NCBI GenBank assembly: GCA_035519535.1 | Contig: DATIWF010000022.1 | Coordinates: 1-64,000 of the forward strand | Source: DATEGZ01 sp035519535 | GTDB taxonomy: Bacteria > Acidobacteriota > Vicinamibacteria > Vicinamibacterales > SCN-69-37 | DNA length: 64,000 nucleotides | Direction: 5' to 3' | Shown here: one piece after another, positions 1 to 7,476 of the stretch | Numbering within the stretch: position 1 is the first letter of the stretch | Layout: each line of letters starts with the position of its first letter | The notes under the pieces: generated by a model | What the model saw: only the letters and a program-made list of their open reading frames with translations | Told to the model about the DNA's origin: nothing | Database searches by the model: none | Made by a program: the position numbers and the translations under genes

Positions 1-107
1 GCGAGAAATAAACAAGCCGGGAAATAAACAAGCCGGGTATATTTTTCCTGGCTTTCGCGAGAAAAATATACCCGGCTTGTTTATTTCCCGGCTTGTTTAT
101 TTCTCGC
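1..107. repeat. Perfect 47-bp inverted repeat with 13-nt loop
   Basis: Positions 1-47 are the exact reverse complement of 61-107, separated by a 13-nt spacer. Each arm contains a 16-bp unit (gaaataaacaagccgg) twice in tandem. The block is AT-rich in an otherwise GC-rich sequence. It supplies the stop codon and the last codons of the yggU gene. It could be a very strong hairpin, a MITE-like element, or a fold-back artefact if a contig begins here; the sequence alone cannot tell these apart. Confidence 0.9.
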
Positions 108-402
108 TCAGCCGCGCCCTCACCGTCGCCACGTCGACTGCCGCGATCTCGACGACCTTGTTCCGGGCCGTCTCGCCCGCGACGAGTCGCAGATTGCGGC
201 GCGGAATGCCAAGCGCGTCGGCGAGCACCGTCAGCGCCGCATCGTTCGCGGCCCGATCGACGGGCGGGGCGGTCACGCGAACGAGCAAGCGGCCGTCGCG
301 CACGCCATCCAGCCTCGAGCGACTCGCGCGCGGCACCACGCGAATCTCCAGTCGCACGCCGCCGGGCACGGCACTCACGCGCGTGAGAGCGTCGGCGGTC
401 AC
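97..402 (-). CDS. yggU: DUF167 / YggU family protein
   Basis: A 101-residue protein of the DUF167 (YggU) family, whose biochemical role is not established. The family signature is visible: VVPRASRS near residues 22-29, VTAPPVDRAAND near 43-54 and VAGETARNK near 74-82. I chose the GTG at 402 because it lies 1 nt after the yggS stop and gives the usual family length; a longer frame to 480 adds low-quality arginine-rich sequence. The pairing yggS-yggU is common in bacteria. The last codons and the stop lie inside the long inverted repeat at the window edge, so the C-terminus may have been altered by that element. Confidence 0.85.
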   Translation of the reverse strand: MTADALTRVSAVPGGVRLEIRVVPRASRSRLDGVRDGRLLVRVTAPPVDRAANDAALTVLADALGIPRRNLRLVAGETARNKVVEIAAVDVATVRARLSEK

Positions 403-403
403 G

Positions 404-1123
404 TCAGGGCTCGGGCGCCGGTGGCGTGCGTTTACCGAAGATCGCCGTGCCGACGCGCACGATCGTCGCGCCCTCTTCAATCGCGACCTCGAAATCGTGG
501 CTCATGCCCATGGAAAGATGCGCGAGTCGCTCCGCGGGCACGCCGCCTGCGACGAGGCCATCCCTGATTTCCCGCAGCCGCCGGAACCACGGCCGCGAGT
601 CCTCGGGATCGGTGGGAAAGGGCGGCACCGTCATGAGCCCCGCGAGCCTGACCGCGCGCGTGTCGAGCGCGGCGTGCACGATGTCGGCCGTGGCGCGTTC
701 GTCGGCCCCGAACTTCGTGGCTTCGTGCGCCAGATCCACCTGAACGAGAATCGTCGGCCGCGTGCCGGCGTCGGCCGCCCCTTGATCGATCTTCTTCAGC
801 AGCTCGAGACTGTCCACCGACTCGATCCACGCGAACGCCGCCGCGGCCTTGCGCGCCTTGTTCGACTGCAGGTGTCCGATGAGGTGCCACTCGAGCGCCA
901 GGTCGGCGAGCGCCGCGATCTTGTCGAGCCCTTCCTGCACGCGATTCTCGCCGAAGCTCCGCTGGCCGGCGGCCGCGGCCTCGCGGACGAGCTCGGCGCC
1001 GAACGTTTTCGAGACGGCGACGAGGTGAACGCTGGTGGGATCACGGTGGGCGCGATGCGCCGCCGCGTCGAGGCGGCGGCGCACGGCCCTGAGGTGTTCG
1101 GCGACGTCCGCGCCGGGCGGCAT
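404..1123 (-). CDS. yggS: YggS family pyridoxal phosphate homeostasis protein
   Basis: A 239-residue PLP-binding protein of the YggS/PROSC (COG0325) family, which has an alanine-racemase-like barrel without known racemase activity and buffers free pyridoxal phosphate and amino-acid pools. The PLP lysine is K39 in LVAVSKTF. FGENRVQEG, WHLIGHLQSNK and the C-terminal SMGMSHDFEVAI and GTAIFG segments are all present. Length is normal. It lies 2 nt after a TPR protein gene and 1 nt before yggU, so the three genes probably form one transcript. Confidence 0.95.
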   Translation of the reverse strand: MPPGADVAEHLRAVRRRLDAAAHRAHRDPTSVHLVAVSKTFGAELVREAAAAGQRSFGENRVQEGLDKIAALADLALEWHLIGHLQSNKARKAAAAFAWIESVDSLELLKKIDQGAADAGTRPTILVQVDLAHEATKFGADERATADIVHAALDTRAVRLAGLMTVPPFPTDPEDSRPWFRRLREIRDGLVAGGVPAERLAHLSMGMSHDFEVAIEEGATIVRVGTAIFGKRTPPAPEP

Positions 1124-1125
1124 CG

Positions 1126-2157
1126 CTACTTGATCATCGCGAGCATCGCTTTCGCCGTATCGGCATACTGGCCGGTCGGCGCGAGCTTCAGATATTCCTC
1201 GAACGGCTTCTTCGCGTCGGGGAGCTTGCCTTCGTTGACGAGCGCCATGCCGTACCAGTAGTGCGCCTCGGCCATCTTCGGATCGAGCTCGATGACCTTG
1301 GCGAACTGCGCCTTGGCTTCCTGAATCTTGCCCTGGTTCCAGAAAATGATGCCCTGGTTGTAGACGGCCTCCGGGCTGCTGCCCGTCGCGCTCGTGCCCG
1401 CCAGCTCGTTCGCCTTCGCGCTCATCTTTGCCGCGTCGTCGAACTTCTTCTGGCCGTTGTAGAGCGAGGCGAGCGCGTTGTACGGCTCGGGCTTCGATGG
1501 ATCGATCTCGATCGATTTCAGATAGGACTGCTCGGCCGCGGCCTGGCTGGCCTTCTTCGCCTCATCGTCGGTCGCCCCTTCGGCCTTCTTCATCTGCGCG
1601 TCGCCCATCCTCGAGTAGCACGCCGAGCACTTCGGCAGCTCGGCGACCATCGCCGTGAACTTCGCGATCGCATCGTCGAAGTTCCCAGCGTCGATCGAGG
1701 TGTTGGCGTCCGTGAACATCTGCTCGAGCTCTTTCTGACGCTTGTTGCGCTTCTCGACCTCGGCCGCGCTGAGGTCCGTCGCGTTCGCGCCGCCCTTGCC
1801 GCCGCCCGCCGAGATCGTGATGTCCTCGGTGCGGATCATCTGGCCGATCATCACCTGCACGCCTTTGATCTTGCCGCTCAGGTCGCCCTTCGTCGCGGTG
1901 ATGATCCACGTGCCGCCGCCAGGCGGCAGCCCGGCCTTGACCCACTCGCCCTTGGAGTCCGTCTTAGCCTTGTATTCCCGCGTGTAGTCGCCGACGAAGT
2001 CGAGCGTGACTTCCGCGTCGGCAACGGGCTTGCCCGATTGATCGATGACTCTGCCGCGCAGGGATCCCTGCTGCGCCTGGGCCGGCGTCGCGAACGCAGC
2101 GAGGAACACCGCACACGTCACCGCGACGAGGACACAGACGAGCCGTTTGTTGGTCAT
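1126..2157 (-). CDS. Secreted protein with carboxypeptidase-regulatory-like domain and TPR repeats
   Basis: A 343-residue protein with a signal peptide (cleavage near the AQA at 27-29), a carboxypeptidase-D-regulatory-like beta sandwich at about 31-115 (GRVIDQSGKPVADAEVTL and following) and TPR repeats from about 145 to the end. This architecture suggests a periplasmic or envelope-associated scaffold. The N-terminal fold also occurs as the plug-proximal domain of TonB-dependent receptors and in many acidobacterial secreted proteins. It is the first gene of the tpr-yggS-yggU unit. No catalytic motif is visible and the substrate is unknown. Confidence 0.8.
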   Translation of the reverse strand: MTNKRLVCVLVAVTCAVFLAAFATPAQAQQGSLRGRVIDQSGKPVADAEVTLDFVGDYTREYKAKTDSKGEWVKAGLPPGGGTWIITATKGDLSGKIKGVQVMIGQMIRTEDITISAGGGKGGANATDLSAAEVEKRNKRQKELEQMFTDANTSIDAGNFDDAIAKFTAMVAELPKCSACYSRMGDAQMKKAEGATDDEAKKASQAAAEQSYLKSIEIDPSKPEPYNALASLYNGQKKFDDAAKMSAKANELAGTSATGSSPEAVYNQGIIFWNQGKIQEAKAQFAKVIELDPKMAEAHYWYGMALVNEGKLPDAKKPFEEYLKLAPTGQYADTAKAMLAMIK

Positions 2158-2189
2158 GGCCGCCTCCTCACACCTCTCGCGTCAGTCTA

Positions 2190-2275
2190 CACCTAGAAAA
2201 GAAGGGGTTCCCAAGAGGTTCCCGGGGTTTCCTGGAGGTTCTCCGGGGTTCCTGGAGGTTCCTGCGCCTAAGGAT
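2190..2275. repeat. GGTTCC-type low-complexity intergenic repeat
   Basis: The gap between the nuclease gene and the TPR gene consists largely of degenerate copies of ggttcc / tggaggttcc words. The same word family fills 10348-10436 before thiC, and a reverse-oriented trace occurs at 16450-16490 before htpX. No coding potential is seen. Confidence 0.65.
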
Positions 2276-2702
2276 TCCAGAGCGTGCGAGACAACGTGCC
2301 CTGGTTGGCGCGGGCGATGAACGATTCGAGCGTGACGATGTCGACGAGCGCCGCCGCCGTGAGGTGATTGGCGAGACCGCCCGACGTATAGAACTGCCGC
2401 AGCTTCCAGCCCTCGCCCCCCAGCACGAGATACGCCCGGGCGTAGCCGCCGGCCCGCATCGTTTCGGCCAGGCACATGACCTCGAACGGCACTTTCTGCT
2501 CGGCCGTCCCACCGGTCTGCTGCCACTTGACGGAGATGAGGAAGCGATCCGAGCCTTTCTCCGCGACGGCGTCGACGATGTGGCGGCCGTGCCCCAGGCG
2601 CGGGCCGACGTCGACCTGGAGCGCGTAGCTGTAGCCGCCCAGTCGCAGCGCCGGCAGCACCATCTGCTCGAGCACACTGCCGGTGGCGGTATCGCGGCTC
2701 AT
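2268..2702 (-). CDS. PD-(D/E)XK-type restriction endonuclease (putative)
   Basis: A 144-residue protein whose ATG overlaps the methylase stop as ATGA, so the two are translationally coupled. It has a PD-(D/E)XK nuclease look: HIVD with D44, followed by ISVKWQQ with K59 and Q61. The usual acidic residue two positions before the lysine is a serine here (S57), so the metal site may use Q61 or the nearby E74. The coupling to an adenine methylase makes a type II restriction partner the best guess. It is about half the length of DpnII or MboI. Cleavage activity and specificity cannot be read from the sequence. Confidence 0.65.
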   Translation of the reverse strand: MSRDTATGSVLEQMVLPALRLGGYSYALQVDVGPRLGHGRHIVDAVAEKGSDRFLISVKWQQTGGTAEQKVPFEVMCLAETMRAGGYARAYLVLGGEGWKLRQFYTSGGLANHLTAAALVDIVTLESFIARANQGTLSRTLWNP

Positions 2703-3577
2703 GTCGGCAGATTCCGGGTGGCGAGCACTTCGGCGGCGGGCGTCCGGTCTCCGGTGCAGCTGATGCGGCGCGGCGCGTGGAGGATCTGCAGCGCGTAGCC
2801 CAGCGATTTGTACAGCTCTTTGATCGCTGGCGTGGCCTGGTTGGACAGCACGACCGGGCCGGGGTGCTTCGCGAGCCACCGCGCGGTGCGGACCTGGTCG
2901 TCCCACGAGAAGCCGCCCTGCGAGTAGTGCGTGAACTCGACGTCGTAGGGCGGATCGGCGTACACGAAGTCCTCCGGCGCGAGCGGGACCTCGTCGAAGT
3001 CCGTGTTCGTGAACTCCCAGTCGCGAAACGTCTCGACGTACGGACGAAAATCCTGCGTCCGGAAGTAGTTGATCGTCTTGTAGCGGCCGAACGGGACGTT
3101 GAACTCGCCCTTGCGGTTGAAGCGGCACAGGCCGTTGTAGCCGGTGCGGTTGAGATAGTAGAAGAGCTCGGCGGCGCGTTTGGTGTTGCCCCGGCCGCTG
3201 GCGAGCAGGTGATTGAACTCCTCCCGCGCGGCGTAGTACGGACGCTTCGCGTTCCGGATCTCCTCGGTCGGCGCGAGGCCCGCCTTGAGCTGACGGTAGA
3301 AGTTGATCAGGTGCGGATTGACGTCGTTGAGCAGCGCGCGCGCCGGCTTCAGGCCCAGGGCAACCGCGAGCCCGCCGCAGAACGGCTCGACCAGCCGCTG
3401 ATGTGAGTGCGGCGCCCAGTATTTCTCGACGACCGGCACCTGCCAGCGCTTGCCGCCGGCCCACTTCAGCGGCGGCCGCGGCGTCGCTGCCTCCGACGAA
3501 GCCGCGCCGTTCATCGTCGGGGCGGCGGCGTCGACGTGTGCAACCGATCGCAACATGCGTGCGGGCGGATTGTACAT
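2699..3577 (-). CDS. Dam/DpnM-type (D12 class) DNA adenine N6-methyltransferase
   Basis: A 292-residue D12-class adenine methyltransferase. The SAM-binding motif PPLKWAGGKR lies at 35-44, EPFCGG at 64-69, the Dam-family substrate segment FNRKGEFNVPFG at 153-164, and the catalytic DPPY at 208-211. In this family the enzyme methylates adenine in sites such as GATC; the exact target here is unknown. The start is uncertain: ATGs at 3577, 3556 and 3514 are all possible. A TACAAT box at 3569-3574 on this strand would favour the 3514 start, and homology begins only near residue 34. It is coupled to the downstream nuclease gene by a 4-nt overlap. Confidence 0.9.
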   Translation of the reverse strand: MYNPPARMLRSVAHVDAAAPTMNGAASSEAATPRPPLKWAGGKRWQVPVVEKYWAPHSHQRLVEPFCGGLAVALGLKPARALLNDVNPHLINFYRQLKAGLAPTEEIRNAKRPYYAAREEFNHLLASGRGNTKRAAELFYYLNRTGYNGLCRFNRKGEFNVPFGRYKTINYFRTQDFRPYVETFRDWEFTNTDFDEVPLAPEDFVYADPPYDVEFTHYSQGGFSWDDQVRTARWLAKHPGPVVLSNQATPAIKELYKSLGYALQILHAPRRISCTGDRTPAAEVLATRNLPT

Positions 3578-3602
3578 CCTGGTACGAAATCCTGTGCCCG
3601 AG

Positions 3603-3623
3603 GTGTGACGTTCCAGGTCACAC
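3603..3623. promoter_or_regulatory. 7-bp inverted repeat at the end of the helicase gene
   Basis: gtgtgac (3603-3609) and gtcacac (3617-3623) form a perfect dyad around the stop codon of the DinG-like gene, just upstream of the methylase gene. It could be a weak terminator stem or an operator for the methylase/nuclease pair. There is no U tract and no controller gene nearby. Confidence 0.3.
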
Positions 3624-5612
3624 GGCGCGCGGTGCCATGAACGTCCGGACGACGCCGAGGTCGTCGGTCACGGGCGCGGGCGGAAGCGACGCCAGGAACC
3701 GCCGGCCGTAGCTCATGCGCGTGAGCCGCGGGTCGAGCACCGCGAGGACGCCGCGATCCGTGCGCGTCCGGATCAGGCGGCCGAGGCCCTGGAGCAGGGT
3801 GAGCGTCGCGAGCGGCACTTGATAGTCGTGGAACGGCTGGCCGCCGCGCGCCTGGATCGCGGCGATCCGTGCCGCCACCAGCGGGTCGCCCGGTGATGCA
3901 AACGGCAGGCGGTCGATGATCACGCAGCTCAGCGCCTCGCCCGCAACGTCCACGCCCTGCCAGAAGCTCGAGGTCGCGAGCAGCACGGCGTTGGGCGTCG
4001 CGCGGAAATCGCGCAGGAGCGCCGTCCGCGGCGCGGTGCCCTGCACGAGCAGCGGCCAGCTCACGCGGGAGCCGAGCCGGGCGTAGACGTCGTTCATCGC
4101 CGCGTACGACGTGAACAGCACGAAGGCGCGGCCCTCGGTGCGGTCGAGCAGCTCGGCGATCGCCCACGCCGCGGCGGCGTTGTATTCGTCCGAACGCGGG
4201 TCGGGCATCTCCGGCGGCAGGTACAGCACGGCCTGTCGGCGGAAATCGAACTCGGACGGCAGGCGCACCGTGCGCGCGCCGGCCAATCCGAGGCGCCCGA
4301 GCACGTAGTCGAACGACCCTTCGACCGTGAGGGTCGCCGAGGTCAGCACCGTGCCCGTGCGGCCCGCCACGATGGCGTCGCGGACGATGTCGGCAACGTC
4401 GATGGGCGCGGCGCGGAGGAACACGCCGCGCCCGCGCAGTTCGATGAAGTGCACGAATGCCGGGTCGCCGGTCGCGACGAGCTGCGTGAGCTCGGCCCGC
4501 ATGGTCGCCGCGCGGGCTCCGATCGCCGCGAGATCCGGGGGCGGTTCGGCGCCGGCCGCGATCTGATGCGCGAGGGCGTCGAGCGCCGTCGCCAGCCCCA
4601 CCCCGGCCTCGCCCAGCCGCTCGGCCGCCGCGGTCGTCAGCGTCAGGCGATCGCCGCCGGCGTCGCTTCGACGCAGCTCCAGCTTCGCGGCGTCGAACAG
4701 GCGGCGCGCGGCGTGCTGGACGTCGCTCAGGCCGCGAGCGACCGCGACCGCGAGCCGGCCCTGCTCGGCGGGGATCGCGGCGGCCGCCGCCGCGCCGTCG
4801 CGCGCGAGGTCGTCCACGCGATACATGCTGAGCGATAACCCGAAGTACTGCGTGACGATGTCCTCGAGCTGGTGGGCCTCGTCGATCACGAGTAGCTCGC
4901 ACTCGGGAATGACCTCGCCGAACTCGCTTTGCCGGACCGCCGCGTCCGCGCACAGGAGGTGATGGTTCACGATGACGATCTTCGCCTCCGCGGCGCGATC
5001 GCGCATGCGCGTGATGAAGCAATCCGCGTAGTGGGGGCACTCGCGGCCGAGGCACTGCTCGCTGGTCGAGCTCAGCTCGGCCCAGAAGGGCAGGTCGTCG
5101 GGTAAGTCCTCGATCTCGCTGCGGTCGCCGGTCGTCGTCTCCCCGGCCCAGTCGGCGATGCGGTCGAGCCACCGCCGGTCCTCGACGGGCAGACCGCCCG
5201 CGGCCTCCCGCACGCGCTCGAACCGGTGGAGACACAGGAAGTTCGTTCGGCCCTTCATGTACGCCGCACGGACGTCGACGCCGAGCGCGCGCGCCAACGC
5301 CGGCAGATCCTTGTAGAACACCTGATCCTGCAGCGTGCGCGTGCCGGTGGAGATGAGGACGCGACGATCGGCGAGGACCGCCGGGACGAGATAGGCGAGG
5401 GTCTTGCCGGTGCCCGTGCCGGCCTCGGCGACGAGCGTGCCGCCTTCGTCGAAGATGCGGGCCACCTCGGAGGCGAGCCGGCGCTGGCCCGGCCGCGGCT
5501 CGAAGCCGTCGAACGCGGCCGCGACGGGTCCGTCGTCCGCGAGCGCCTGATCGACCCGGGCCGCGAGCGTTACCGCGCCGCCAGGTCGGGGTACAGCGGG
5601 AACTTTCGGCAC
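3618..5612 (-). CDS. DinG/YoaA-family ATP-dependent DNA helicase
   Basis: A superfamily 2, XPD-like helicase of about 664 residues. Visible motifs: Walker A AEAGTGTGKT near 61-70; the Fe-S cluster cysteines (one in NFLCLHRF, then three in CLGRECPHYADC); DEAH in LLVIDEAHQ; and C-terminal SFWQGVDVAGE and GRLIRTRTDRG. Proteins of this family unwind forked DNA or R-loops 5' to 3' in DNA repair. No ATG gives this frame; I chose the GTG at 5612, which overlaps the end of glyA by 43 nt. The frame stays open upstream, but that part is antisense-type shadow of glyA. Stop-start overlap with glyA suggests co-transcription. Confidence 0.9.
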   Translation of the reverse strand: MPKVPAVPRPGGAVTLAARVDQALADDGPVAAAFDGFEPRPGQRRLASEVARIFDEGGTLVAEAGTGTGKTLAYLVPAVLADRRVLISTGTRTLQDQVFYKDLPALARALGVDVRAAYMKGRTNFLCLHRFERVREAAGGLPVEDRRWLDRIADWAGETTTGDRSEIEDLPDDLPFWAELSSTSEQCLGRECPHYADCFITRMRDRAAEAKIVIVNHHLLCADAAVRQSEFGEVIPECELLVIDEAHQLEDIVTQYFGLSLSMYRVDDLARDGAAAAAAIPAEQGRLAVAVARGLSDVQHAARRLFDAAKLELRRSDAGGDRLTLTTAAAERLGEAGVGLATALDALAHQIAAGAEPPPDLAAIGARAATMRAELTQLVATGDPAFVHFIELRGRGVFLRAAPIDVADIVRDAIVAGRTGTVLTSATLTVEGSFDYVLGRLGLAGARTVRLPSEFDFRRQAVLYLPPEMPDPRSDEYNAAAAWAIAELLDRTEGRAFVLFTSYAAMNDVYARLGSRVSWPLLVQGTAPRTALLRDFRATPNAVLLATSSFWQGVDVAGEALSCVIIDRLPFASPGDPLVAARIAAIQARGGQPFHDYQVPLATLTLLQGLGRLIRTRTDRGVLAVLDPRLTRMSYGRRFLASLPPAPVTDDLGVVRTFMAPRAV

Positions 5613-6853
5613 AGGGCTTCGACCTCGGCGCGGACCGCGCGCGCCAGCGCTTCGTCCTCCGGCGCGGAGAGGACGCGCGCGATGAACGAGGCGATCTGAT
5701 CCATCTCGCGCTCTTTCATGCCGCGCGTCGTGACCGCCGGCGTGCCGACGCGAATGCCGCTGGCCGTCATCGGCGGGTGCTGATCGAACGGGATGGCGTT
5801 CTTGTTGACGGTGATGCCCGCCCGGCCGAGCGCGGCTTCGGCCACCTTTCCGGTGAGCCCGCGCGAGAACACGTCCACGAGCATGAGGTGGTTGTCGGTG
5901 CCGCCGCTCACGAGCCGGAACCCCGCGCCCGCCAGGCCAGCCGCCAGCCGCGCCGCGTTCTTCACGATCTGCTGCTGATAGGTGCGGAACTCCGGTGCGA
6001 GCGCCTCTTTCAAGCACACGGCCTTGGCGGCGATCACGTGCATGAGCGGTCCGCCTTGCACGCCCGGAAAGACGACGCGATCGAGGTCTTTGGCGAACTG
6101 CGCGCGGCACAGCACCATGCCGCCGCGAGGTCCGCGCAGCGTCTTGTGCGTCGTCGTCGTGACGAAATCCGAATGAGGGACGGGCGTCGGGTGCTCGCCG
6201 GCGGCGACGAGACCCGCGATGTGCGCCATGTCCGTCATCACCAGGGCGCCGACGTCGTCGGCGATCGCGCGCACGCGGGCGAAGTCGAAGACGCGCGGAT
6301 AGGCGCTGGCGCCGACGACGATCAGCTTCGGCTTGTGCTCGCCGGCGAGCCGGGCCAGCTCGTCGTAGTCGATCCGCTCGTCCTCCTTGCGGACGCCGTA
6401 CGGGACGATCGTGAAGTACTTGCCCGAGAAGTTGAGCGGGTGCCCGTGCGTCAGGTGGCCGCCGTGGGCGAGGTTCATGCCGAGCAGCACGTCGCCGGGC
6501 TTCAGCACGGTCATGTAGACCGCCATGTTCGCCTGCGCGCCGGAGTGCGGCTGGACGTTGACGTGATCGGCCCCGAAGAGCTGCTTCGCGCGATCGATGG
6601 CCAGCGATTCGGCGACGTCCACATACTCGCAGCCGCCGTAGTACCGTTTGCCCGGGTAGCCCTCGGCGTACTTGTTCGTCATCACGCAGCCGGCGGCCTG
6701 CATCACGGCCAGGCTGACGAAGTTCTCGGACGCGATGAGCTCGAGGCCGTCTTCCTGCCGGCGCTCTTCGTTGTGGATGGCGGCCGCGATTTCAGGATCG
6801 GCCGCGGCGAGCGGTTTCATGATCCCGGCATTGGAGATTTCTGGATTGGCCAT
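5570..6853 (-). CDS. glyA: Serine hydroxymethyltransferase
   Basis: PLP enzyme converting serine and tetrahydrofolate to glycine and 5,10-methylene-THF, the main cytosolic source of one-carbon units. Seen: LIASENF near the N-terminus, SGAQANMAVY, the PLP-lysine motif TTTTHKTLRGPRGG, GGPLMHVIAAKAV, and the C-terminal GIRVGTPAVTTRG. From the ATG at 6853 the protein is 427 residues. The first 11 codons are AT-rich repeat-like sequence, and the ATG at 6820 (416 residues, MKPLAAADPEI) fits the family better. The helicase gene follows with overlap. A TTGACA and a 14-bp dyad lie upstream. Confidence 0.97.
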   Translation of the reverse strand: MANPEISNAGIMKPLAAADPEIAAAIHNEERRQEDGLELIASENFVSLAVMQAAGCVMTNKYAEGYPGKRYYGGCEYVDVAESLAIDRAKQLFGADHVNVQPHSGAQANMAVYMTVLKPGDVLLGMNLAHGGHLTHGHPLNFSGKYFTIVPYGVRKEDERIDYDELARLAGEHKPKLIVVGASAYPRVFDFARVRAIADDVGALVMTDMAHIAGLVAAGEHPTPVPHSDFVTTTTHKTLRGPRGGMVLCRAQFAKDLDRVVFPGVQGGPLMHVIAAKAVCLKEALAPEFRTYQQQIVKNAARLAAGLAGAGFRLVSGGTDNHLMLVDVFSRGLTGKVAEAALGRAGITVNKNAIPFDQHPPMTASGIRVGTPAVTTRGMKEREMDQIASFIARVLSAPEDEALARAVRAEVEALCRKFPLYPDLAAR

Positions 6854-6906
6854 TGGAGATTGATTGAAAGGATTGTGGGATCGAGGATCAGTTCATTGTG
6901 CGCAAT

Positions 6907-6925
6907 TGTCAACGAATCAATTCGT
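6907..6925 (-). promoter_or_regulatory. Candidate -35 box and operator-like palindrome upstream of glyA
   Basis: On the minus strand TTGACA lies at 6912-6907. Next to it is a 14-bp dyad, acgaat-ca-attcgt, at 6912-6925. They sit in the AT-rich 118-nt gap between rpiB and glyA. A regulator binding this dyad would cover the -35 region. The -10 box is not clear. Confidence 0.35.
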
Positions 6926-6971
6926 CAATCAATCATCATTGACGCGATTCTGCAATCTTCCATGCACGTCT

Positions 6972-7415
6972 TCATTTCCCTCCGTCCAACGCCCTCAGCT
7001 TGTCCACGCGGCGCTGGTGGCGGCCGCCCGCGAACGCCGTGTCGAGAAAGAGGTTGACGATGCGGCGCGCGAGATCCGGGGGCGTGAGGCGCTCGCCGAG
7101 CGCGAGGACGTTGGCGTCGTTGTGCTCGCGGCTCAGCCGGGCCGACTCCTCGTCGATGACCGGCGCGGCGAGGACGCCCGGGATCTTGTTCGCGGCCATC
7201 GCCATGCCCAGACCGGATCCGCAGAAGAGAATGCCGAGATCGAACGCGCCGGACGCCACCGCCCTGGCGACCGGCACCGCGTAGTCGGGGTAGTCCACCG
7301 AGTCCGTCGTGTTCGTGCCGAAATCCTGATACGCGATGCCGCGCTCGTCGAGCAGCTGCTTGATGTTGGCCTTGAGGGTGACGCCCGCGTGATCGGCGCC
7401 GAGCGCGATACGCAT
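6972..7415 (-). CDS. rpiB: Ribose-5-phosphate isomerase B
   Basis: A 147-residue RpiB/LacAB-family sugar-phosphate isomerase interconverting ribose-5-P and ribulose-5-P in the pentose phosphate pathway. Seen: ALGADHAGVTLK at the N-terminus, DYPDYA, the active-site segment GILFCGSGLGMAMAANK with its catalytic cysteine, and SREHNDANVLALGER. I chose the ATG at 7415 because it starts exactly at the family N-terminus; the longer frame to 7496 has no homology and runs across the divergent promoter. A TATCAT box sits 6 nt before the ATG, which would give a leaderless mRNA. It is divergent from the rRNA methyltransferase gene. Confidence 0.95.
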   Translation of the reverse strand: MRIALGADHAGVTLKANIKQLLDERGIAYQDFGTNTTDSVDYPDYAVPVARAVASGAFDLGILFCGSGLGMAMAANKIPGVLAAPVIDEESARLSREHNDANVLALGERLTPPDLARRIVNLFLDTAFAGGRHQRRVDKLRALDGGK

Positions 7416-7421
7416 GCGCGC

Positions 7422-7468
7422 ATGATACCAAAACGCCTTCGAGCGACCCGCCGCACATTTCGTAGAAT
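7422..7468. promoter_or_regulatory. Divergent -10 boxes for rpiB and the RlmI-like gene, leaderless spacing
   Basis: The minus strand has TATCAT at 7427-7422, 6 nt before the rpiB ATG. The plus strand has TAGAAT at 7463-7468, 8 nt before the ATG at 7477. Neither gene has a Shine-Dalgarno sequence in the remaining space. Predicted transcription starts coincide with, or lie 1-2 nt from, the start codons. Confidence 0.5.
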
Positions 7469-7476
7469 GGCGCGTC

